61,992 nucleotides of DNA from positions 1 to 61,992 of the forward strand of contig KV424085.1 of NCBI GenBank assembly GCA_001632435.1, given 5' to 3'. Origin of the DNA: Calocera cornea HHB12733 (taxonomy: Eukaryota; Basidiomycota; Dacrymycetes; Dacrymycetales; Dacrymycetaceae). A model generated the notes under the pieces. That model was not told where the DNA came from. It worked only from the letters and a program-made list of their open reading frames with translations, and made no database searches. Positions 45,286 through 56,800 of the stretch are shown in pieces. A program made the translations under genes and the position numbers. The first letter of the stretch is position 1, and every line of letters begins with the position of its first letter.

Positions 45286-45440
45286 ATGGCCAAAGCCAGA
45301 GCCGGAGCAGCTGCTGTTGCCGTGAGAAGTGAGCCCGCAGAGGTAGAGCAGGAGAAGGAGGAGCAGAGAAACTCCTTGCTAGGCTTGACACCACACAGCT
45401 CGCCAGGGCTCAGGCCACTCAGTGTGCCGCCGCCCCGCCC
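45286..45440 (+). pseudogene. Decayed copy of the TLC-protein C-terminal tail
   Basis: Plus-strand translation gives AGAAAVAVRSEPAEVEQEKE and LTPHSSPGLRPLSVPP. These match AGAAAVAAGSEPAEVEQEKE and LTPHSSPGLRPLGAPP of the TLC gene (6447-7944, minus strand). Intervening residues are deleted and CpG sites are mostly lost. No start or full frame remains. Confidence 0.8.
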
Positions 45441-45515
45441 TGCACATCCACATCCTGCACATCCTGCACATCAAGTGCCTCCTCCCACCCCACGCCACCC
45501 ATAACCCCCCCAAGC

Positions 45516-45935
45516 CGGGCTCGGATTGTGCCTCAACATGTATCCTTCTGCTGGCTTCTGATGGGATGTGGGCGCTCAAGGTTGCTAAAGAAGTTAGGAG
45601 CAGGACGGCACATCACACTCACCTTTGCCTTGGCTTCATGCTCATGCGGCCCGGGTACAATCTTTCTTGTGGGTGAATGTTGACTGACAATGTGTGCATG
45701 CGGTGCAGAGGCCAGTTTGTGTTTGTGTTTCTTTCATGGGCCACTGGACTACATTGGGATATCAAGTATATATGTGTATGTAACTAGCTGTAATCCGGTA
45801 ACCCAGCTACGGTAATTATTCAAGGTGGTGTTAGTGCATGCCCATGATCCGCATACAGTACAGACTGTATAGTACAGTGTCTACTTCAACAGCGCGCACC
45901 ATAGCACCGGTGTGGTACACAGTCATGCAGCATCT
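45516..45935 (+). pseudogene. Decayed copy of the 3' end and downstream flank of secreted protein gene 2
   Basis: The segment begins with the last codons of the gene (MYPSAGF then stop at 45558-45560, against AYPPAGF at 5345-5362). It then follows the non-coding sequence downstream of that gene to about 5728. Differences are concentrated at CpG sites: for example TTCGCGTTCGCGTTC has become TTTGTGTTTGTGTTT. It lies about 75 bp from the TLC fragment, although the two sources sit on opposite strands in their original place. Confidence 0.85.
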
Positions 45936-45948
45936 ACGGCAAGCCTGA

Positions 45949-46493
45949 GAGCCTGTTTGGTAACCGTAATCTGTCTTATCTTGAGGCATAATCTGGGCAG
46001 ATACTTCTGTCAGAATCTGCAAGATCATGGACATGTTTGGCACCACAAAATGTCCTAGATTGTGCGCCTCAATCTGCACCAAATGCCATATACACTTTGG
46101 GACCTGTATCTGCATCCTCAATCTCAATCTTGCATCACTTCCAACCCAAATGGAAACACACTTTTTCCATAAGCACATGCCTGAACCACCAGCAGACGTG
46201 GCATCTTGGCATCCTTGTCATTTTCATGAACTCACCCCTTGCTTTAGCATATCCATTACATTGTGTTGCAATTTCCACAGTGTTTCCATGACATTCCCTT
46301 CTCAAACCATCCAGTAACCATTCACAAGGGGCAGGAAAAGCAGCCCCTCAGATTGCACAACAAAGATCACACTGGCACCGAACACACCAGGTCCACCCCA
46401 GATCACGGAATCTGGGAGATTACAATCTCACAATATGTGCATGCGCCTAGATTGTATTTCCCACATCATGCACATTTGTTGCCGAACAGGCTC
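45949..46493. mobile_element. Non-autonomous TIR element, 545 bp
   Basis: Ends GAGCCTGTTTGG and CCGAACAGGCTC are inverted repeats with one mismatch. TGA flanks both ends (45946-45948 and 46494-46496), a 3-bp target-site duplication that would fit PIF/Harbinger. The interior is AT-richer and CpG-poor, with no open frame of note. Confidence 0.65.
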
Positions 46494-46496
46494 TGA

Positions 46497-47431
46497 AGTC
46501 CCAGCTTCATTTTGGGTGGCAAGGGTCTAGGTGTAACTTGCAGATCACTGGGGTTCTATGTAGGGTATGGCACACATATGGGAGAGCAGGCACTGTAGCA
46601 GTGATATCTCAGAATTTACCTTATGAACTAGCAAAATAAGGATACCTGTCATGTCATACAACCTCTGGCGACTAACGACAACCCATGTCACCCTCACACC
46701 TATATCACCACAATGGGTGTCAATGTCAAGACTTTTCAGTACATTCTTTCCTCAGGGTTTGAAGCAACCTGAAACTCAACACCCATCCCTCAAATGGATC
46801 TTTCTCCACTCAGTGAGCCTCGAGCATATTGGCAATCACTTAATGCTGCAAGCAGACTGGGCTTGGTTCTGTACTGGCTCAATTTTACCATACTTGACAA
46901 GACACTGGCACAAGTTTTTACCCTGATTCTAGCTACCATCACACCCTATTGAGAGCTTGGCCTTTATGGCCCCCTGTACACTTTGCGTAAGGTACCCAAT
47001 GGCCAGATTTCATGGCTAAAGGAGATCAAGTTTGCAGACTTTGCACAGCTTGTGATGGTATGGCATCCACTCTAGATGGTGCCTTTGGCTCTGTTAATCG
47101 GCTTAACCGTCTAACTGCGACTTTAAGTGATGAGTGATGGCAAACTGTGCATTATAACAGTTGGCACCTGTGAGGGCAACACAGGTTGTATGTAGTTGCC
47201 AGGAGTTGCATTGTGAGGGCACACAGTCTAGCAAGGCTGCCGACTAAACCCAACTGAGTCAAAGAGACTGAAGACAAGGGATTCAGAGGAGGTTGTGGCT
47301 GACAGTATCCAATAACCAACCAGTCATACCCTTTGTAAGTCCAACTAGGAGATACGTGGGATGTCGAAGGTAGTTTGGATGAAGCAAGCAGAGGTTGGAG
47401 GGAGTTTGGAAGTTCGGAGCAGGAAAACAGA
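46497..47431. other. Gene-poor, CpG-poor sequence, probably old repeat material
   Basis: Many TG/CA dinucleotides and few CpG sites, unlike the gene-bearing parts of the window. No coding or RNA gene recognised. Confidence 0.45.
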
Positions 47432-47715
47432 TGTGATGACCAGGCTTTCTCACAAGACTATGGAGATTCCTTAGAGATCAGATCTAAGGAGAAGCGACCA
47501 AAGGTACCAAAGGTTATATACAAAGAGGGCGAACATAGCCTCAGCGTCTCCTGATCCACCAAACGTGAGACCCGACACTGCCTGAGGCACTGCCGACTAC
47601 AGCATTACTCATCTGAACACTGCCAAGTACTGCCCCACACAGCCAAAGGGTCACAGCCTTGCTTAGCCTTACCTAATCCTGTGCCGATCTATCCAAAGTT
47701 GGGGAAAAATTGGTG
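47432..47715 (+). mobile_element. LTR-like segment (possible solo LTR)
   Basis: It begins TGTGATGACCAGG, similar to the LTR start at 1602 (TGTCATGACTG). A TATATACAAAG box lies at about 47515-47525. No matching second LTR or internal coding region was found, and the 3' limit is approximate. It may be a solo LTR of a different gypsy family. Confidence 0.35.
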
Positions 47716-49170
47716 TTCCCTGACACTAACATCATTCTGGATGTCAAGGTTGATCTGCTTGGCCCATAGGATAAGTTCTGTACTGCACGGTAGCGTTTTC
47801 GCCTCTTCTGGCAACGTTCACACGGTATGAGTCAACACTTACGTAGTCCGGGATCCAGCTCGCGTCGGACGAGCCGGAGTTGCCGGATGTGTTGCATCCG
47901 CTGGAGGATCTCTCGGTTAGCTGGATCAGCTCCGGCCTCGAAAGGCAACATTCTCTCGCAGCCGTTGATACACCTTTTTCACTTTTTCTTGTATATAGAC
48001 CGCGTCTGAGGCATAGATAGTAACTGAGAAGCCCCCGTTCGTGCATCTCCCAGCCCGTCCTTCATCCCATTCTCGTCTTCGACCTCACCACATCCTTTCC
48101 GCCATTCCCTCGTCGACACCTTTGGTATCCTTGATAGCAAGGGTATCGTACCCTTTGGTATTGGGATAGCCATCGGTATTGAGACCACCGTCACCACCGT
48201 CATCCCTCTCGGTACCGTTACCGACATCATCCGCGATAGTATCACCAACATGATCACGGCTACCGTCGCCGTATCCGTATCCTGTACCAACCACCCTAGC
48301 GGAATCATCACACAGTTGGGCATAGCAGTATAGTGATTATTCCCATTACTAGCTACCAACGCCTATCTGGTCTTGTGCTACCGAGGCCACCGGTATTCCT
48401 ACTGGACTCATCCCTTCAGATTTGATAGGTATTGATCAGTTCAGGCATGTTGCCTGTGCCAGTAGGCTTTGGCATGCAAGACATCTATGTGATTGTGAGA
48501 GAAACCCTGCACAGGGTTAATGAATGTGCATACCTCTTGAAACTTGTCCTTGATGCTTTCATCACTCCAGGGTAAAATACCATTCTCTTCTTAATAGTCA
48601 CTCATCCCAAGCAGCACCTTCTGCCAATTGCCAGAGCCAATAGGCCAGTGTTCCTCCAACTCCTCCAACTCCTGCCAAATTTCATCCTCACCATAGCCCT
48701 TGGATCCCACTGTGCACCCTTTGCTCACTTGCTCTGGTTCTGGTCCACCTTGTACAGAGTCTTTGGCAGCTCTTTGTCACTTTGTCAGAACCCACCCTGA
48801 TGCCTTTGGGCAGCAATATGATCTCTTTTCCGCTCAACCGCATTATTTGATTCACTCACTCATTGGCCATTCAAGGCCTCAATTTGATTCAACAACAAGT
48901 GGATTACTACTATCTACTACAGTACATATCAACAACACTATCAATTAATGCCCCTCCCAGCGTCTTGCAACCTACAGCCCGATATCTGGGTAGAGGTACA
49001 CATCCACTCTCGCCTCCTCAATTCAGGGCTTCGACAAATTTCTCGTATTGGTCCCGCTTATCCCTGCCAAGACGCTAGCAGACTAGCCTGATCCTCACCA
49101 TATCTTTGACTCTATTGATTAGAATCAGCCGCTGTCGGACACCTTTCCGATGGAAGCGGAGGACGAGGAC
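47716..49170. other. Gene-poor, includes a GGTATY/ACCGT-rich degenerate repeat
   Basis: At about 48118-48285 the motifs GGTATC, GGTATT and ACCGTC recur irregularly and give a Thr/Val/Ile-rich open frame on the plus strand. No domain was recognised. A 100-codon minus-strand frame at 47744-48046 is also unsupported. Confidence 0.4.
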
Positions 49171-49180
49171 TTCATAAAAG
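49169..49180 (+). promoter_or_regulatory. TATA-like box of the two-domain secreted protein gene
   Basis: ACTTCATAAAAG lies about 60 bp upstream of the chosen ATG (49235). A start site about 30 bp downstream would make 49235 the first ATG of the transcript and exclude the ATG at 49181. Confidence 0.45.
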
Positions 49181-49234
49181 ATGTTCGCCGCCGGCAGTTG
49201 GCGTCCCATCATCGTTTCCCGGCGGTTTGCTATC

Positions 49235-50035
49235 ATGCGCCTTCTCATCTTCGGTCTACTGCTTGGGCTGTCGCTCGCTGATCCCACATCCCCGCCGAAA
49301 GCTCGACGATCCTCATCACTCTGCGACTACAACGCATGCCCACTTACAAGTGTCTCCGGAGTGGACATGTATGCCATGCAAGTGGCTGGCTCCACCATCA
49401 CGTGCTTCTATAGCAGCTCCCAATGCAGCTATAACTACGTGGGCCAAACAGCACTGACTCACGTAGCAACGTGAAACCGCTCACCTCCTGTAACAGATGA
49501 CGGCGCAACTAGATGCTCTCGACAGTATTAACCCCGCTGACTGCCCTGCTCTGACATGCGTCCCACCACAGGCCTGTGTGAGCTACGGCTGCCCCGCGAT
49601 CCCCGGGTTGGGATCGCCGTTACAGTTTGACCGGACCACCGACGGGATGCCCTCACTGCAATGTATCTGGATGGACCTCAACTGTAGCTACGAAAAGGTA
49701 TGTCTTTACCCCAGGCGAAACCAACGGGCACGTGCTCATCATGTGGGTCACAGGATAATGGTGCACTCCTCGCCGGCTCGACAGACGGGCCTGTCCTGTC
49801 CTGTCCGAACAGGTTGGCGTGCCTCGCCACCGGATCCCGCAGGCGGCAATACCAGCCGCCACAGGTCCGGAGGAGCGTGCGCGAAGGGCGCAGTGCAGAG
49901 CTCACTGAGTTCGAGGTGCGTTTTCTTGGGGCTCCAAGCACTCTTAGTTCTGATCACGAAACGATGTATAGGACGCACACCAGCCTTGGTGATGTCTCGG
50001 GCATGCTGTTGCTCGTTGCCGGGTGTGATAGCTAG
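49235..50035 (+). CDS. Secreted protein with two tandem cysteine-rich domains, 192 aa
   Basis: Five exons: 49235-49438, 49497-49697, 49754-49812, 49865-49915 and 49972-50035; four introns of 52-58 nt, all in frame. Signal peptide MRLLIFGLLLGLSLA, then an Arg-Arg possible processing site. The protein has two related modules: CPLTSVSGVDMYAMQV with ITCFYSSSQCSYNY, and CPAIPGLGSPLQFDR with LQCIWMDLNCSYEK. Each continues past an intron at the same place (YNY|MTAQLDALD, YEK|DNGALLAGS) to a Cys-Pro pair. So the module was duplicated together with its intron. The short C-terminal exons end LLLVAGCDS and carry little signal, so the 3' model is less certain. Extracellular; function unknown. Confidence 0.65.
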
Positions 50036-51993
50036 ATATGGACGGTTTGGGTCATGAACCGCTTACGACCTTCCCACGCAGGAACCCTCGCGGCTCCCTC
50101 TCAGGGGCAGTCTTTCGCGGATTTCCCCGTTCACCCCTTTTTACCCATGGACTGTATGGACTCTCGTAATAGAATACAACACCCTCCCGTGAAAAAATTC
50201 CTGGTCTTGGCATTGAGTCAGAGGCTGCCACGCGTGAGAGCCAAATTGCCGTAATGAAATTGGCGTAAGCTAGTGTTGCACCGTTCATACAGTAGTTCCC
50301 AGCTTCTGCAGCTTCTGAAGCCCGGGTTCGTGCAGTAGTGTATCGCCCGAACCGCCCTCCGTACAACAGCACCCTCCAGCGGATCCCCTCTCTGGCCGCT
50401 GAGCTGTAGATGCACTTACTCAGCGTCTTTCCTAATCTCCAATCGTCAAGCCGCCCAATCCGAACCCCCTTCCCCGCTCACTGCACCACACGCTCGAGCT
50501 CCTCATTCTACGCGCACGACTCTGAGCTCGCAATCTCCTCCCCGGGCGGGTGATAAAATCACTACCGCTCTCAACCACACATGGGTCCATCCGTTCAAAG
50601 TGGACGAGGTCGAGCAGGCGCTGATGCTTTGGCAAATTCGGCCTCTTCTCGCCAAGCTCCGGCTGAGTAGCGCCGCAGTTCACACCCCAAATGTCGTCCC
50701 GCCTCAACCGCCCGTCCCACTCCCAGGTGCACGAACCTCGGCAATACTGTGCTCCAACCGACATCCCCTTGGCGAAGAGAAGGGAGGGAGCGCGAATTTT
50801 GCCATTGACAGACACACGCGCGCGCGACCAGGGCCCCATCAGACAGGACCACAAGGGTTACGTGATCTCCCGTAAGCTGGGAATCGGTCGCTCGGGAATG
50901 ATTGGAAGCCGGCAGATGGAGCGGGCCTCAGCTGCAAATCGCGGTATTGTACAGTTCCACGTATCAGTGTATCAGTGAAAGAATATCGCGCCATTTGGCC
51001 TCGTTGATATCGCCAGCGAGTAAATTGTCAGGCGGAGCGGGTTTCCCGCAGAGCATTGTTGGCCACCGTCCATTGAGAGAAGAAGAAGTACTGTATAGAG
51101 ACGGGATGTATTGGCGTGGCTCGGAGCTTGTAGTGCGCTGCGCGTCGGCTGATGGCTCGGGACAGGTGTCGGGGCGACTGAGCGACTCCTGCGTGGAGCG
51201 ACTCGGCCCGCGCTTCTCGTAAGTGAATCGCTGCTTCGCACGATGGGCATTCAGACCGAGGGGGTACGTGTCTCATTATTGTCGATCCTGTTTCTGGGCA
51301 TGGGTCACAGGTGTCGCGTCCACCCCGGGCGGCAATACAAACGTCCTGGTCAGCCCTTGCCAGCGTCGATGCTCTCGCCGCGCTCCCGGTTCGCAGTGGT
51401 GGAGAACTGTATCCCCCGCGCGCCGCCTGCTGACGGAGCCGGGAAGGGGATTAGCAATCTGGCCGAGTAATGCACAGCCACTGGCAACGGAGGCTTCGCG
51501 AAGCGTGCGGGGCCCATGTGGGCGTCCGGTGTCCCTGGATCGATAGTGAGGTGCGGGAGGAGCCCACCGGCCGCCCACTGTGCAGGCCCATGCGCTCCAA
51601 TCAATGTGCTGAAGGACTAGCGCTCGTCCGACCCGCCTGCTCGCACGGCCCAGCTGTCCCCGAACTGCCCGCCGGGCCATCCCTTTGCTTCCTGTCTCCC
51701 CTGGGCTAAAACCCACGCGCACCCCAGCCCGACAGGACCGCTGATAATCCCCTCGCATCAATCTCGCATCGTGCATCGCGTGTGCTGCACCGCTGGCCAA
51801 GAACGGGGCGGTCCTCCAAACTTTCCGATTTCCGATAGACAACAACAGCCCGGAAAAGTGCACGAGGTAATACCTATACTAGTACCCGAGCGGTCGCTGC
51901 CAGCTGTTGCCACGCCCCCTTGACCCGTACCTCATCCTTGCCCTGGTCCCTGGCCGTAGCCGCATCCAACCCACCCTACCCGCGCCCACCACG
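50036..51993. other. Intergenic, about 2 kb, no gene supported
   Basis: Overlapping open frames on both strands, the longest 195 codons on the minus strand (51276-51863), are Arg-rich and show no domain. The last 150 bases are the likely promoter of the next gene. Confidence 0.45.
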
Positions 51994-52946
51994 ATGTCCA
52001 CCACGGCCACGACCACGCAGACACTGCCGCCTCAGGCACTGCGCAAGTATGCCGACCTGGTATTCACGGGCTCCCGCCTCCAGTGGTCCTTCTTCGACCC
52101 GCGCACGCGCGTGGCATGCGGCGACTACGGCGTGCTGAGCGAGGAGACGGGGCTGTTTTCACGCGAGGGCAACATCTACGACGAGGGCTTTGCGGGGGAG
52201 TACGGGATCAGGCAGCCGGAGGAGGTCGACAGCGGTGAGGAGGCGGCTGAGTGCTGGACGATCAGCAAGAATGCGCGGGCGCTCACGTATGGCAAGGATG
52301 CGAAGGTGTATGTGCTCCATGTTCTGCTTTAGCGCGCTGTATGCTGATGCGCCGTTGCAGCCCGGACGCAGCTATCCAGAAGTGCGACGTCAAGGGACAC
52401 ATCGCCTTCTCCTCTGACCGAGGCGCGGTGCTGGTGACGCTCGACTCGCGCACCACAGCCATCCCGGGGAAGAAGTCACTCAAAGCGCTCATCAGCGAGC
52501 CGCGGCTGCACGGCAAGCACCTCGTCTCCGAGGTTGTCCATTGCAGCAAGTACGCGCGATATATGTCCTCCCCCTCCGGGGGGGACCTCACGCTGGGGTT
52601 TGATGGGCACCGGTGGCTTGCCCAGGGTGTGACGACGGAGGACGAGTTCCAGACGGGCGTCGAGGACCAGCCGGCGTTCTACCCGCTCTTCCGCCTCCTG
52701 GTCATGCGCGACCGCGGGCCTATCCTCCTCCTGCGCGACTCGCCCGAGCCGGAAGACCCGGCGCAGCTGCTCGCCCCGCTGTATCCACCCTGGGGCGCGC
52801 TGGACGAGAAGGGGGAGAAGGTGCTTGGTGGGGAGTGGGAGGGCAGCGAGGAGGACTTTCTGAAAGAGGTCGAGGAGGACGAGCGACATTGGGCTGAGAT
52901 GGGAGGGAAGGGGAGTGTCCCTGCCAGCCCGCCGGCGAGCATCTGA
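51994..52946 (+). CDS. Unrecognised protein, 299 aa, likely intracellular
   Basis: Two exons: 51994-52307 and 52361-52946; intron 53 nt (GTATGT donor, GTTGCAG acceptor). The ATG (ACCACGATGTCC) begins a Thr-rich lead MSTTATTTQTLPPQALRKY. An upstream in-frame CTG-type extension was not used. No signal peptide, membrane segment or motif that I can name. Features that look conserved are LQWSFFDPRTRVACGDYG, AECWTISKNARALTYGKD, LTLGFDGHRWLAQGV and FRLLVMRDRGPILLLRD. The C-terminus is very acidic (EGSEEDFLKEVEEDERHW). It looks like a small fungal-specific cytosolic protein. No neighbour gives a functional hint. Confidence 0.7.
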
Positions 52947-53891
52947 TCCCCCCCGCCTGGCCATCCATCACCTGCACTCCTTCCCGGCCCACTGCACCTC
53001 TCACACGTACGATCCCTCTATCTCTCCGCCAGTTCACTGGGTATTATCGATTCCGACTCCGGCCTCCGGCCCCAACCCTGACTCCCGCGCATACCAAGCT
53101 GCGCACTAGTATTTATCGTCCCCTGGACGACGTGTTTTGACGCTTTGGACTGACTCTACACCCCTGCCCCGCCGACTGTGGCGGGCAGAAAACCTTACGA
53201 GCGAGCAAGGAACGATGTATTATATATGCGCCCAGGTGCGCCTTTTATGTATGTGACTGGTTTGCCATAGGGGGGACGGGACGGGGTGGCGCGCGGGTCA
53301 ACTCACTTGTTAGTGGAGTCGTTTGGGATTGTTGCAACCGTCTGATGTGGGTGCTGCGTATAAGGACCGTCCGGCTTCCAAGCGCGGGTAAAGGGCATTT
53401 GCCAGCGGCGAACAAGCAACGAGCTGAGCAAGAATCATCGATCCTCAGTCAGTCGCAGTCCATCCATCACGCAGATGACGCAAGTCGCGGGGAAACACTC
53501 ATCGCACACCAAACGTCATTATCACCACCAGCAGACAACCTTTCAGTTTGACTTTCATGTGCTCCGGAATGCGTGCCCAGGGTCGGGATCACGTGCCCCT
53601 TCCCCTGGGTCGCCCGGGAGCAAAGGTGCACGGGACGCGCGGACGCGACGCGCCTGGGGCGGGTGCGGGCGCGCTGACCGCATGGGGCGCCTGCTTGTGC
53701 ATGGTTAGGGCGCAGCGGCCGTGTTCCTTCCCTGTCTTCTCTGCTCAACATCACATCCCCATCTTCTCTCCTTACTCTCACATTGCCTTGGATACTTGGC
53801 TCCCGATCCCACCGCGACGTAGACAGACCTCGACTGATCGACCAACGCAGAAGACAAGAAAGCTTGTGCGCCCGGACGCCTTGTGCTCAAC
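52947..53891. other. Intergenic, upstream region of the myosin gene
   Basis: No gene supported. A long GC-rich stretch lies at about 53575-53700, followed by a CT-rich stretch at about 53728-53790, as often seen near fungal transcription starts. Confidence 0.45.
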
Positions 53892-56800
53892 ATGCCAGTC
53901 CCCGTCCGCGCCTCGCACGAGGAGGCGGCCCGCGCGGCCGAGTTCAACGAGAAGAAGTGGGTGTGGGTGCCGGACGAGAAGGAGGGATACCTCGCCGGCT
54001 GGGTCGTCCAGGAGGAGCAGGACGAGGACATGGGCGAGGTCGTGCTCGCCGCTGGGGGAGAGGTGCGTTGAATCGCTCCTGTTGGGGAAATGGGGGCGGT
54101 GTCAAGGATGACAATTATACGATGCATCGACGTCCAACGATGTTGGACAGTGGGGCATATGCTTCAGAATCGCCCTGAGACGCCGCCCTCTCTTACTGCG
54201 CTTGTGGGTGTGCAGGCCTGTCGCTGATAGTATTACACAGCACCGCACGCTCCCGCTCTACATGCTCTCGAAGATGAACCCGCCCAAATTCGACAGGGTC
54301 GACGATATCGCCGACCTGACCTACCTGAACGAGGCGTCCGTGGTGCACAACCTGCGCCTGCGATACGGCTCGAATGCCATTTACGTGAGTACCTCGCTGC
54401 TCCACAAGCACCGCGCGAAGCTTACTTGACATAGACCTACTCCGGCCTCTTCCTTGTCGCTATCAATCCGTATCAAACACTGCCCCTGTATACGGACGCG
54501 ATCATCGACCAATACCGACATCGCCGGCGGGACGAGGTGCCCCCGCATATATTCGCGATTGCGGAGCGCGCATGGGTGCATATGAACGAGGAACGTGAGT
54601 GCCAGAGTGTGCTGATCACGTACGTCCTGCCTCTCTTCCTCACTCGATCTGTCTGACTGAATTGATATAGTGGCGAATCCGGTGCTGGCAAGACGGAGAA
54701 CACCAAGAAGGTGATCCAGTACCTCGCCTCCATCGCCTCCGAAGCACATGCAGCGCCATCCACCCCCACTCACAGCCGCACAGCGTCAGCCGTCTCGCCT
54801 CACTCTCCTATACCACGCTCGCACTCCTCCAAATCCTCCATCGCTTCTCTGGGCCTGTCGGCTGTCCCTACTACACCAAGAGCAAGTGCCGTAAAATCGC
54901 GGAGTAGGGGTCTGGGGCTACTGGAGCGGCAGATTCTCCAGGCAAACCCTATTCTGGAGGCGTTCGGCAATGCCCAGACGCTGAGGAACAACAACTCGTC
55001 ACGATTCGTGAGTCACCATACAGCTTCCGATACTCATTGCTGAACGCCGTTACAGGGCAAATTTGTCCGCATATCTTTCTCATCAGACTCGTCAATATCA
55101 GGCGCAGAGATTGATTGGTACCTCCTGGAGAAGTCTCGTGTCACGTTCCGTCACGAGGGCGAGCGGTCATTCCATGTCTTCTACCAGCTATTGGAAGGCG
55201 GTGGCGCCTTGCTGGACACGCTACTGCTTGAAGGCGGTCCGGAGCACTATGAGTACCTGAATAAGGGACGGACATTCGTCGATGGTGTGAATGATAGCGA
55301 GGAGTTCCGGCAGCTCAAGGTACGACGCTGCCAGCAGCACTCGTTGCACCCACTGACTTCTAATGCAGATTGCGCTCGACATTGTTGGCTTTACCAACAA
55401 TGAACAGCTCGACCTCTTCCGCATCATCGCCGCCATCCTCCATATCGGCAATCTCACCATGATATCCACCCGGTCCGTTGAGCAGACAGCATTTACCCCC
55501 GAATCGCAACCCCTCTTGGAGAAGATATGCTGGCTCCTGGGACTGCCACCGCTCGAATTCGAGAAGGCGGTCTTGCGACCGCGGACGAAGGCTGGACGGG
55601 AGTGGGTGACGCAGCAGCGGACGGCGGATCAAGTCAAGGACGAGCTTGCGAGTCTTAGCAAGATTCTCTACGAGAGGTGCTTCGGCAGCCTAGTCGAACG
55701 GATCAACAAAGCACTAGACCGACCCAGCGCAAAGAGCACGTTTATAGGTGTGTTGGATATTGCCGGATTTGAGATTTTTGAGAGTACGTCATCCCTCGAA
55801 TGGGTCGATGCCATCTCTGACTCCGTGACACAGCCAACTCTTTTGAACAGCTCTGCATCAACTATACCAACGAAAAGCTGCAACAGTTCTTCAACCACCA
55901 CATGTTCGTGCTGGAGCAAGAGGAGTACTCCCGCGAGTCCATCGAATGGGATTTCGTCAACTTCGGCCTCGACCTGCAGCCTACCATCGATCTCATCGAG
56001 TCCCGCGATCCTATTGGGATCCTCAGCTGCCTGGATGAGGAGTGCATCATGCCCAAGGCCACCGATATCACCTTTACCAGCAAGGTACATGCTCTCTGGG
56101 CGGAAGTCGGTCACCCAGGTTCCGAGAAGTATGCTCCCACACGCTTCGAGCAGGGCTTCGTCATTCAGCACTATGCGGGCAAGGTCGAATATCGCACAGA
56201 CGGATGGTTGCAGAAAAACAAGGACCCCCTCAACGACAACCTGACACGACTCCTGTCAACGTCGAGCGAGAAATACATCGGCGGTCTCTTCGCCGAATAT
56301 GCCGAGGACGCCACTGCTACCCCAGTCGGCAAGAAGCGCGTCAAGAAGGGTGCTTTCCGAACCGTTGGACAACGGCACAAGGAGCAGCTCTCGCAGCTCA
56401 TGAATCAGTTGCAGGCGACGCAGCCTCATTTCGTGCGATGCATTGTACCCAACTCTCTCAAGAAGCCGGGCAAGCTTGACGTACCACTGGTCCTGGACCA
56501 ACTTCGATGCAACGGTGTCCTTGAGGGCATTCGTATTGCAAGACTCGGCTATCCCAACCGACTGCCGTTCGCCGAGTTCAGGCAGCGGTATGAAGTCCTG
56601 ACACCGGGTGTCATCCCTCGAGGCTATATGGACGGTCGCAAGGCATCTGCGCGCATGATTGAGGCTCTAGAGCTTGATCCTGCTATCTACAAGCTTGGTA
56701 CGTCGAAGGTCTTCTTTAAGGCTGGAGTTCTTGCCGAACTCGAGGAAAAACGCGACACCCACCTGTTCGACATCTTCTCTCGATTCCAGGCTGGTGCGCG

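Noticed and set aside
48118..48285. Thr/Val/Ile-rich open frame
   Set aside because: Arises from a degenerate GGTATY/ACCGT repeat; no start, domain or splice support.
51276..51863. 195-codon minus-strand frame
   Set aside because: Arg-rich, overlaps frames on the other strand equally well, no recognisable feature.
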